Shown here one piece after another: positions 46,801-55,513 of a stretch of DNA of 64,000 nucleotides (position 1 is the first letter of the stretch; each line of letters starts with the position of its first letter). The notes beneath the pieces were generated by a model. The model saw nothing but the letters and a program-made list of their open reading frames with translations. It had not been told where the DNA came from and searched no databases. A program made the translations under genes and the position numbers. Origin of the DNA: Chitinophagaceae bacterium (GTDB lineage Bacteria > Bacteroidota > Bacteroidia > Chitinophagales > Chitinophagaceae); assembly GCA_016722465.1 (NCBI GenBank), contig JADKJC010000002.1, positions 1,068,501-1,132,500 on the forward strand. The letters run 5' to 3'.

Positions 46801-47806
46801 GACCAACAGCCAATCCTTCTTCATTAAGAGTAAGTTTATATGAAATTGATACTGATGGCTCAAAAGGCGTGGCAGATGGCAACCTTATCACTTTCAGTGA
46901 GGCTTCCAATACTTCGGTTGATAATGAAGATGCAATTAAAGTGAATAACTTCCAGGAAAACTTTGCCGTGTTGAGAGATGGCAATAAGATTTCGATCGAA
47001 AGAAGGAATTTACTGTTTGTAAAGGATACCATTTTCTATAGTATGTGGAATATGAAGCGTAAGAATTACGAACTGGAAATTGCAGCCACTGATCTGAATA
47101 TTCCATTCGGAACAAGTGCATTTTTGGAAGACAGTTACCGTCATCAAAAACATTAATGGTCAATAGTGATACAACAAAGATCAGCTTTGCTGTAACCGAT
47201 GATGCTGCCAGTGCAGCCGGTAACAGGTTCATGATAGTGATTGAACCAACAGGTATAGTGCCGGTAACTTTTACCAATATAAGGGCTTACGAATTCAATC
47301 ATGACATCATGGTGGAATGGGCCGTTCAGAATGAACTAGATATGGCCGGTTATGAAGTGGAAAAATCTTTGGATGGCATTCTTTTCAATACAGTTAACCA
47401 TACGCCTGCTGACGGCGGACACATCGGCTACAACTGGCTGGATGAACATGCAGTGGCGGGTGACAATTTTTACCGCATTAAAAGTAAAGACAACAACGGC
47501 CGCATAAAATACAGCAGCATTGTAAAAGTAAGGATCAGCGGAGGCAAACCGGCGATCTCCATTTATCCCAATCCTGTTACTGATGGCATGGTACACATCG
47601 GGTTCAATAATATGCCTGCAGGAGCGTATTATGTAAAGCTGTACAATACCATCGGGCAGCTGGTGTTTGCAAAACAGCTTATCCATGCAGGAGGAAACAC
47701 TGCTGAAACGATGAGATTTAAAAAGAATCTTTCGAAAGGAATTTATCAAATGGAATTGACGCACACCGATACAGGTGCACAGGTATACAAACTGATCATT
47801 GAGTAG
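40869..47806 (+). pseudogene. Giant secreted T9SS substrate with FN3 and Ig-like domains, interrupted
   Basis: The repaired product is about 2,312 residues. It has an N-terminal signal (ATG at 40869 or 40875; FRLPVLFSILLLC then KGQ) and FN3 domains (VSSVTNTSALVSWTNN; SSTSATINFSAITGAASYIL). Cleaved-adhesin/MAM-like blocks follow (one at about 42.0-42.4 kb, one near 43.1-43.6 kb), then Ig-like domains with TISWYDAPTGGTSLG, PKD-like segments and a C-terminal sorting domain (SIYPNPVTDGMVHIGF, then KGIYQMELTHTDTGAQVYKL). The frame is broken by an in-frame TAA at 46701-46703 and by one missing base in the A5 run at 47146-47150. Adding that A gives RHQKTLMVNSDTT. It is probably cell-surface displayed or secreted. 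Confidence 0.85.
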
Positions 47807-47840
47807 AATAACAGGCTTTTCTCAATGCAGATTACTATTA

Positions 47841-48572
47841 TCAAAAGCCTATTCCTACCTGCAGCATGATGTATTTTACGGATGCCCTGCCCGTTTGATA
47901 AACGAGTGAACGGCTGGACTCATCATAAGTCAATGAATTTCTTACAATGTATTTTAGAGGAGAGCCTGCATTGTAACTTAGTCTTAATACAAATCGCCCC
48001 TGGTCTTTTACCGGAGAGCCAATAGTAACTCCTGCACCAATACCTCTGCTGAAGCTGGCACTTAATTCACCGCCCAGGTCAAAGGCCTGCAGGCCCAATG
48101 CCGATTCTATAAAACCAAGGTTCTCTTTAATAGCAGAAATATAAAAATTACCCCCGGCAAAAATATCCAGGAAAGGTGAAACCCGATGCGTATAAGATGG
48201 CCTTAACCGGGCAATACCATGCAAGGTGATAATACCATAACTCGTTTTATAATCGCCGCTGTAGCCATTCACATTCACGTCAGATTTAAAGCGGCCGTAG
48301 TAAGTATATCCAACTTCTCCTCCAAGCCGGAGAGGCGAATTTTTATTTGAAAAAGGATTGGCTAAATAAAGTCCTGACAGGCCAAAACCCATATTGCCCA
48401 TATTGTTTTGAATGGCCCTGGTCATGGCCGGAAAAGGAATGCCAACATTCAACGCCAGCATGGCATCGGCATTATTCCTTGTTTTTTGAGATGACTCAGT
48501 TGCATTGTCATCCTGACAATAAACCGCTGATTGCATCAGTAGCAACAGATAAGCAATAAGAGCTTTTTTCAT
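47841..48572 (-). CDS. Outer-membrane beta-barrel protein
   Basis: This 243-residue exported protein has a signal peptide (MKKALIAYLLLLMQSAVYC) and alternating hydrophobic strands with aromatic ends. Visible strands are GGEVGYTYYGRF, VSPFLDIFAGGNFYI, GRFVLRLSYNAGS and a final YIMLQVGIGF ending in Phe, the usual barrel-assembly signal. No close family is recognised. It is convergent with the giant T9SS substrate gene and could serve it, but this is only proximity. Confidence 0.78.
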   Translation of the reverse strand: MKKALIAYLLLLMQSAVYCQDDNATESSQKTRNNADAMLALNVGIPFPAMTRAIQNNMGNMGFGLSGLYLANPFSNKNSPLRLGGEVGYTYYGRFKSDVNVNGYSGDYKTSYGIITLHGIARLRPSYTHRVSPFLDIFAGGNFYISAIKENLGFIESALGLQAFDLGGELSASFSRGIGAGVTIGSPVKDQGRFVLRLSYNAGSPLKYIVRNSLTYDESSRSLVYQTGRASVKYIMLQVGIGF

Positions 48573-48689
48573 TTTACAGGCCTTCATTAAATGATAAACT
48601 TAGATAAAACAATCATAAAGATAAAGCCTGGGCTTATCATGTTACAACCATTTATACTTAATTTGTGCTGTACATAATTGTAATCCCCA

Positions 48690-51589
48690 ATGAGATTTTT
48701 TTTTCTTTTACTGTCGCTGCAATTTTTAATTACTAACAGCAAGGCACAAAATGATGTGGCAGCCAGGCGTTGGGCAGACAGTGTGTTCAATACATTAACA
48801 GAAGAGCAGCGCATTGCACAACTGATGGTGGTGCGGTTATCAGCTTATGATTTTAAAACGAAGACGCCCATCTATTACGATTCACTCGTGGCAGAACAGG
48901 TAAAGAAATACAATGTTGGAGGAGCCTGCCTCTTCCAGGGCAACCCGGTGAAATTAGCAGAGATCATCAACAATTTACAAGGCATTGCTAAAACTCCCAT
49001 TCTTTTTTGCATTGATGCGGAATGGGGGCTGGGCATGCGTTTGATTGACAGTGTACAGGCCCTGCCCAAACAGATGATGCTGGGTGCGGTGCAGGATAAA
49101 ACAATCATCTACCGGTATGGAAAATTAGTAGCTGCACAATGCAAACGCCTTGGCATTAATGTTAACTACGCACCGGTAGTGGATGTAAACAATAATCCCA
49201 ACAATCCCGTGATCAACGACCGCAGTTTTGGCGAAGACAAATACAAGGTTGCCGCCTATGGCATTGAATACATGAAAGGATTGCAGGATGCAGGTGTGAT
49301 GGCCTGCGCCAAACATTTTCCCGGGCATGGCGATGTGGCCGTTGATTCACATCTTGATCTTCCGGTGATTAATAAAAGCATGGAGCAACTTGATTCTTTG
49401 GAGTTATATCCTTTCAGGGAAATTTTTAAAGCAGGCGTGAGCAGTGTGATGGTGGCACATCTATCTATTCCTGCTATCGACAGTAGTAAGAACAGGCCCA
49501 CTTCCATTTCAAAGAAAAATGTAACTGGTTTGATGAGAAATGAGCTGGGGTATGACGGGTTAACATTTACCGATGCCTTAGAAATGCAGGGTGTAAATAA
49601 ATTCTTTCCGGATGGCGAGGCATCGGTACAATCTATCATTGCCGGTAATGATATGCTCTGCCTGCCGGGAGATGTGGAGCAAAGCATTCAGAAAATTAAA
49701 ACAGCGATTGTGGATGGGAAACTGAGCTGGGACGACATCAACTATCACTGCAAAAGAGTGTTGCTGGCTAAATACCAGTACGGCAGCAGCAAATTCACCC
49801 CGGTCAACCAGGAAAATATTACTGCTGAAATAAATAAGGGGATACCGGAGATGAAACGGCTCATTGCTGAAAATGCCATCACTGTACTCAATAAAAAAGA
49901 TGATGCATTTTTTTTATTGAGCAGTAGCGATAAAATTGCATATGTAGGTATTGGTACTGCTGATACAAATGAGCTGGGCAGGGGTTTAAAAGCCGACTAC
50001 AATGCTGCTGTTTATTATTTTGACTACAAACAAAACAACAGCAGGATACCTGCACTTGTTACACAGCTCAAAAGTAATTACAGCAAAGTCATCATTGGCA
50101 TCCATGCCTGCAACCGTGCACCTGCAAATAATTTCGGCATCAGCAGTGCTGCAGTAGAATTGGCGAAACAGCTACAGGAACAAACCAACAGTACAACACT
50201 TGTTTTTGGCAATCCCTACTCTATAAAAAATTTCTGCAATGCAGCCAACCTTGTGGCCTGTTATGAAGACGACTCCATCGTACAAAATGTTGCAGCCGAT
50301 CTGTTTCAGGGCAAATTTTTGCCCAAAGGAAAATTGCCGGTGACCGTTTGTGAACAATATAAATTTGGCAGCGGAATCTCTGCTGGTTTTTTTTTGCCCC
50401 CAACAAAAATGATCCCTTCCACACCATTGACTCATTAGCCGAAAATGCCATTGCACAAAAGGCAACACCGGGATGTGTAATAATGGTAGTGAAAGATGGC
50501 AGGATCGCCTACCAGGGAGTGTTTGGTAATTATAATTATGACAAAGCGGAGCCGGTAAGGATTGAATCGGTGTACGACATGGCATCCGTAACAAAAATAT
50601 GTGCCACCACACTTGCCATTATGAAGCTCTACGAGCAGGGTAAAATCAGCCTTACAAAAAAAATGGGTGATTATATTCCCTCTGTAAAAGGAACAGATAA
50701 AGAGAACCTGCTTATAGAAAATATATTACTTCACCAGGCGGGGTTGTCTCCATTCATTCCATTTTATAAAGAAACCATTGACACTACCGGTATGCCTCAC
50801 CGGGGTTTATACAGAACAGTGCAATCCGATTCTTTCCCTATCCCGGTAGCGGAAACCCTGTTCCTGAGAAAAGACTGGAATGATACCATGTACAAAAGGA
50901 TATTAGAAAGCCCGCTGGGGCCAACCGGCAAATATGTATACAGCGATAATGATTTTATCTTCCTGTCAAAAGTAGTGGAAACCATTACCGGAATGACATT
51001 GGACAAATATGTAAACCAGCATTTTTACAAGCCGCTTGGTTTAACCAGTACCGGTTTTAAACCGAAAACATTTATTCCTGTAAAACGCATTGTACCAACA
51101 GAAGAAGAACCTGTTTTCAGAAAGCAACTGATACGGGGTGATGTGCATGACCCCGGTGCTGCCATGTTTGGTGGCGTTGCTGGGCATGCCGGTTTATTCA
51201 GTGATGCATATGGCATGGCAGTGATCATGCAAATGCTGCTGAATAGTGGTAGTTTTAATGGCAAACGTTATCTGCAAAAAGAAACCATCGATCTTTTCAC
51301 TGCTTACCATAGCAATAACAGCCGCCGTGGACTGGGATTTGACAAACCTGAAAAAGATAATTACAAAAGGCAGGAGCCTTACCCTGCTTTATCAGCATCA
51401 CCTGCAACCTTTGGCCATACAGGTTTCACCGGCACTTGTGTATGGGCCGACCCGAAAAATAATTTGGTGTACATTTTTCTTAGCAACCGGGTAACACCCG
51501 ATGGCACTAATAATAAGCTGCTTAAAATGAATGTGCGGACGACTATTTTAGAGGTGGTTTACAAAGCCTTTGAAAAAAGAAAATTGTAA
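48690..51589 (+). pseudogene. GH3 beta-N-acetylhexosaminidase fused to serine hydrolase, one frameshift
   Basis: The repaired gene is about 966 residues. The signal peptide is MRFFFLLLSLQFLITNSKAQ. The NagZ-like GH3 domain follows (about 25-370; FCIDAEWGLGMRL, KHFPGHGDVAVDSHLDLP, nucleophile region FTDALEMQGV). A GH3 C-terminal domain follows, then a beta-lactamase-type serine hydrolase (about 590-960; catalytic MASVTKICA with Ser-x-x-Lys, YVYSDNDF, GHTGFTG). The frame shifts at the T9 run 50387-50395; adding one T joins ISAGFF to APNKNDPFHTIDSLAE. Bacteroidota carry this fusion and it likely acts on peptidoglycan or muropeptides in the periplasm. Confidence 0.9.
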
Positions 51590-51779
51590 CTGACTGCAAG
51601 GCCGACCAGCTTTGAAAGGTGGTCGACCTTGGCAAATCGCTTTTAAAATAATTACAGATCATGACAAGCCACGATACTGTATTTTTGCTTTTTAAACGAT
51701 GATAGTAATTACCACTGCTGAACGGAGCGTCGCCACTGCAGCCACTTTCTGCACTGCGGCTGGTAACAAAAAATAAACC

Positions 51780-53156
51780 ATGTCTGCAACATCTGAAACC
51801 TTTATTGCCAAAAGCACCATTAAAGCTGCCGACCTGGACCACCGGCGCAAGATCAATTTTAACATCGGCCAGTACAATGCAAAAGTTCCGGAGGGCAAGG
51901 AGCAATTTGCCGACCTTGCTTTAGCAAGAGAAAGAGCCAAGAATATCAAATGGCGTGCTATTGAAACACTGGATCAGCAACTGGAAAGTTTTGAACTGAA
52001 TTTTACCAACCGTGGCGGTAAAGTGATCTGGGCAGAAGATGCTGCACAGGCGATTGAAGAAATTTTACAGATTTGCAAAGCTGCGAACTGCAAAACACTG
52101 GTGAAAAGCAAGAGCATGGTGACAGAGGAAATTCACCTGAATGCCGAACTGGAGAAGAATGGAATTGAGAGTATTGAAACAGACCTTGGTGAATACATTC
52201 AACAATTGGATGGCGAAGCCCCTTACCATATTGTAACTCCGGCCATGCACAAGAGTAAGGAAGATGTGGCTAAATTATTCTCCTCCAAATTAGGTACTGC
52301 CCCAAACCTTACACCTCAACAGCTTACGTTGGTTGCAAGAGATATTCTCAGGAAAAAATATACGGCAGCGGAAGTGGGTGTTACCGGTGCCAACTTTATC
52401 ATTAGCGACATTGGTGCTGTGGCTGTAACAGAAAATGAAGGCAATGCAAGGCTGAGTTGCGCTTTCCCTAAAGTACATATTGTGATTGTGGGTATTGAAA
52501 AAGTAATTCCTTCATTAACTGACCTTGGTTTATTCTGGCCACTGCTGGCAACATATGGCACCGGGCAAAAAATGACGGTGTACAACAGCATCATTGCCGG
52601 GCCAAGACAGGCAAATGAAAGAGATGGGCCGGAAGAAATGTATGTGATCTTACTCGACAATGGCCGTACGAATATTTTGCAAAGCCCCGTACAAAGAGAA
52701 AGCCTTTACTGTATCCGCTGTGGTGCCTGCTTAAATGTTTGTCCTGTTTATAAAAATATAGGCGGCCATGCGTATGGTGCTACTTACAGCGGCCCGATTG
52801 GCAGCGTGATAACACCGAACTTAAAAGGGATGGATGGCTTTAAGCATTTGAGTTATGCATCTTCGCTTTGTGGTGCCTGCACGCAGGTTTGTGCGGTTAA
52901 AATTAATCTTCATGAACTATTGCTCGACAACAGGAAGCAATCTGTTGAAGAAGGCTTCCATGGTTTTTCAGAGAATATAGCCTGGAAACTCTGGAAGATA
53001 GCCTGCCTTAAAAGAAGCGTCATGAACCTTGGCAATGGTACCATAAAAAACAAAATGGTGAACAGTATTTTTAAAGGCTGGAAAGAAAAACGGGCGGGTA
53101 TGGATTTCAGCAAGAAGACCTTTAACGAAATGTGGAAAGAGAAGTTCAGGAATTAA
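51780..53156 (+). CDS. lutB: LutB-type iron-sulfur protein (lactate utilisation)
   Basis: The product has 458 residues. It combines an LUD domain (about 65-290; ATENEGN-like box in AVAVTENEGNARL, PKVHIVIVGIEKVIP) with two 4Fe-4S motifs, YCIRCGACLNVCPVYK and LCGACTQVCAVKINL (about 310-385). A C-terminal tail has WKEKRAGMDFSKKTFNEMW. LutB works with LutA and LutC to oxidise L-lactate. No lutA or lutC lies beside it, so it is solitary here. The start at the ATG at 51780 is clear. Confidence 0.9.
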   Translation: MSATSETFIAKSTIKAADLDHRRKINFNIGQYNAKVPEGKEQFADLALARERAKNIKWRAIETLDQQLESFELNFTNRGGKVIWAEDAAQAIEEILQICKAANCKTLVKSKSMVTEEIHLNAELEKNGIESIETDLGEYIQQLDGEAPYHIVTPAMHKSKEDVAKLFSSKLGTAPNLTPQQLTLVARDILRKKYTAAEVGVTGANFIISDIGAVAVTENEGNARLSCAFPKVHIVIVGIEKVIPSLTDLGLFWPLLATYGTGQKMTVYNSIIAGPRQANERDGPEEMYVILLDNGRTNILQSPVQRESLYCIRCGACLNVCPVYKNIGGHAYGATYSGPIGSVITPNLKGMDGFKHLSYASSLCGACTQVCAVKINLHELLLDNRKQSVEEGFHGFSENIAWKLWKIACLKRSVMNLGNGTIKNKMVNSIFKGWKEKRAGMDFSKKTFNEMWKEKFRN

Positions 53157-53200
53157 CCATGTATCTATAAGTGCAGTAAATGAATCTTCTACGACAATAT

Positions 53201-53250
53201 AAGCCCGTTGGGCTTAATAAAAAGCCCGGCTAAAACTCAGCCGGGCTTTT
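53201..53250. terminator. Tandem hairpins between lutB and the basic-protein gene
   Basis: AAGCCC-GTT-GGGCTT (53201-53215) is followed by AAAGCCCGGCT / AGCCGGGCTTT (53221-53231 with 53239-53249) and TACTTTG. The second stem is 11 bp with a 7-nt loop. The pair ends lutB and the convergent gene at 53274. Confidence 0.85.
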
Positions 53251-53273
53251 ACTTTGTATGAAGAGAATACGAA

Positions 53274-53579
53274 TTAATTCCTGTCCCTGTTATTGTGTTT
53301 TTTCCTTAATATCTTACGGCTTTCTTTTCTTTGATCCTGGCGGATCTCCTTTTTTTCTTCGGTGGTTACCACACCATCGGCCCTTGCCTCCTGCTTTTCC
53401 TGGCGTATTTCTTTTTGTCCATTTCTTAAATTCACTGCTTCGGCCCTTGTTAATTCACCACTTTTTACACCTTGTTTAATGCGCTGGTGCTGTCTTTTTT
53501 GACGTACCACTGTTTGTGCATCTGCACTGCTTACTGCCAAGGCTAATAAAAGTGCTGAAAATAAAAATTTTGTTTTCAT
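53274..53579 (-). CDS. Small secreted highly charged protein
   Basis: The product has 101 residues: a signal peptide (MKTKFLFSALLLALAVSSADA) then a helix of repeated R/K/E/Q (VVRQKRQHQRIKQGVKSGEL, then QKEIRQEKQEARADGV) with an EF-like DGVVTTEEKKEI segment. No enzyme motif is present. Similar short charged exports are common in Bacteroidota; the function is unknown. It has a 134-base AT-rich gap downstream of rnhB. Confidence 0.75.
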   Translation of the reverse strand: MKTKFLFSALLLALAVSSADAQTVVRQKRQHQRIKQGVKSGELTRAEAVNLRNGQKEIRQEKQEARADGVVTTEEKKEIRQDQRKESRKILRKKHNNRDRN

Positions 53580-53714
53580 ACTAATAGTTTTTAAGTTGGT
53601 TTAAATTGATTTTTTTGTTTTGTTACCGGCATGGTTATTCAGACCATACCGGCTAACCTAAGTTTAATGAACAGGGAAGTTTTTTAAATAGCATGTCCTT
53701 GCCGGCCATCTAAG

Positions 53715-54302
53715 TTAAAAAAGTTTAGGTTGAATGCTAAAGCTTTTCCGGTGGTATTTACATAACCCAACAGTAGCAATCGCCTTCCTGTGTATAGCTG
53801 TTCCATAACCCTTGTTCTTATCCCAGCCGTAGTGGGGAAACTCCTGGTGCAGTTGCTGCATGTATTCATCCCGGTAGGTCTTGGCCAGCACACTGGCGGC
53901 GGCAATGGCTGCATACTTTCCGTCACCCTTGATAATACACTCATGGGGAGTGCTGTTGTACCTTTTAAACCGGTTGCCATCTATCAGCAACAGTTCCGGA
54001 AGTACAGTAAGTTTATCAATACTCCGGTGCATGGCTGCAAAGGAAGCCTGCAATATATTGATCCTGTCAATTTCATTGTTGTCAACAGCCGTTACTGCAA
54101 AAGCAATACTTTCTTTTTCAATAATGGGACGCAACAGGTCCCGTTGCTTTTCTGATAATTGTTTGCTGTCATTCAATAACGGGTGGTAAAAATCCCTGGG
54201 CAGGATCACAGCCGCAGCATATACCGGTCCGGCATAACATCCCCTGCCTGCCTCGTCAAGGCCGGCTTCGGTTACATTTTTATTGAAATATGCAGCTAAC
54301 AT
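53715..54302 (-). CDS. rnhB: Ribonuclease HII
   Basis: The product has 195 residues. Catalytic Asp and Glu lie in AGLDEAGRGCYAGPVYAAAV; further Asp lies in LLIDGNRF and VLAKTYRDEYM. The family also shows LNDSKQLSEKQRDLL and YGWDKNKGYGTAIH. It cuts RNA in RNA:DNA hybrids, for example Okazaki primers or embedded ribonucleotides. The ATG at 54302 is chosen over a TTG four codons upstream. Confidence 0.96.
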   Translation of the reverse strand: MLAAYFNKNVTEAGLDEAGRGCYAGPVYAAAVILPRDFYHPLLNDSKQLSEKQRDLLRPIIEKESIAFAVTAVDNNEIDRINILQASFAAMHRSIDKLTVLPELLLIDGNRFKRYNSTPHECIIKGDGKYAAIAAASVLAKTYRDEYMQQLHQEFPHYGWDKNKGYGTAIHRKAIATVGLCKYHRKSFSIQPKLF

Positions 54303-54387
54303 TCTGTTGAACAAATATCAACAAAACAATGATAAAATATTTCATTCTTTAATTAACAGGCTTTGCTTTACTAATTTTGCACCTGCT

Positions 54388-55446
54388 ATGAATGATACAC
54401 TAACGGAACGTTCTTCAAAACAGGTAGCCAGCTGGTTACTGTTGGGTGTTGGCATGATTGTGATACAGGTACTGCTAGGCGGCATTACCCGTTTAACAGA
54501 ATCCGGCCTTTCTATTACCGAATGGAAACCCATCACAGGCATACTGCCGCCAATTGGCGATGTTGCCTGGCAGGCTGAGTTTGATAAATACAAAGTGACC
54601 GATCAATTTAAATATGTACACCATAGTTTTTCTCTGAGCGATTTTAAATTTATTTTTTTTTGGGAATGGTTTCATCGTGTTTGGGCCAGAATGATGTTTG
54701 TAGTTTTCCTGGTTGGCTTTATTTATTTCGTTGCTACAAAAAAAATTAAAAAACAAATGATCGTACCTATGATCATTTTATTTTTCCTTGGTGCCATACA
54801 GGGACTGGTAGGCTGGCTGATGGTGAAAAGCGGTCTTGTGCCGGAAAAATATTATGTAGGCCATGTAGAACTCACCACCCATTTTATTGCAGCACTTGGG
54901 TTACTATGTTACACATTATGGTTTGCTTTGAGTTTAATAATAAAACCGCAACAGCAATTGATCAATGCATCCCTTAAAAAATTATTGGCCATTATCCTGG
55001 TGGCTTTTGTTGTGCAATTGATATATGGTGGTTTTATGGCCGGTATGAAAGCAGCCATTGCAGCACCCAGCTGGCCGGATATCAATGGTGAAATGGTGCC
55101 AGTCAATTTGTATGAACTTCAACCTGCATTAAAGAATATTACTTACAATCCCATCATGATACATTTCATTCACCGTGGGTTGGCATATTTGCTTTTTATT
55201 CTAGCCATCTTTTGGTTGATGCAATCAAAAGCCATTGCAGGCAATCCATTATTCAACCGGCTAAGAATGGGTTTTGCTGTATTGATTATGGCACAGGTTG
55301 TATTGGGTATTTTAACAGTACTGAATGCTACTTACAGCAACCGGTTGATTTGGCTCGGTATAAGCCACCAGTTCACCGCCATGCTGCTGTTGATATTATT
55401 AACTGCATTGTTATTTGTAGTGAGAAAAAAACAGCCATTGTTATAA
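54388..55446 (+). CDS. ctaA: Heme A synthase (COX15/CtaA)
   Basis: The product has 352 residues and eight membrane helices. Heme-ligand histidines lie in GLSITEWKPITGILPP-adjacent FFWEWFHRVWARM, GHVELTTHFIAAL, IHFIHRGLAYLLF and IGISHQFTAMLL. It oxidises heme O to heme A for the terminal oxidase. A -7-like box TAATTTTG (54372-54379) lies only 8 bases before the ATG, pointing to a near-leaderless mRNA. It is divergent from rnhB. Confidence 0.95.
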   Translation: MNDTLTERSSKQVASWLLLGVGMIVIQVLLGGITRLTESGLSITEWKPITGILPPIGDVAWQAEFDKYKVTDQFKYVHHSFSLSDFKFIFFWEWFHRVWARMMFVVFLVGFIYFVATKKIKKQMIVPMIILFFLGAIQGLVGWLMVKSGLVPEKYYVGHVELTTHFIAALGLLCYTLWFALSLIIKPQQQLINASLKKLLAIILVAFVVQLIYGGFMAGMKAAIAAPSWPDINGEMVPVNLYELQPALKNITYNPIMIHFIHRGLAYLLFILAIFWLMQSKAIAGNPLFNRLRMGFAVLIMAQVVLGILTVLNATYSNRLIWLGISHQFTAMLLLILLTALLFVVRKKQPLL

Positions 55447-55513
55447 AATATTAAAAACACCGGTCAACACTAATCGCTGTTATATTTCGTTGTACATTTA
55501 GTAAACGATTACC

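Noticed and set aside
47813..47850. AGGCTTTT / AAAAGCCT pair as a terminator for the giant gene
   Set aside because: The 22-nt loop is long, and one arm lies inside the coding end of the next gene.
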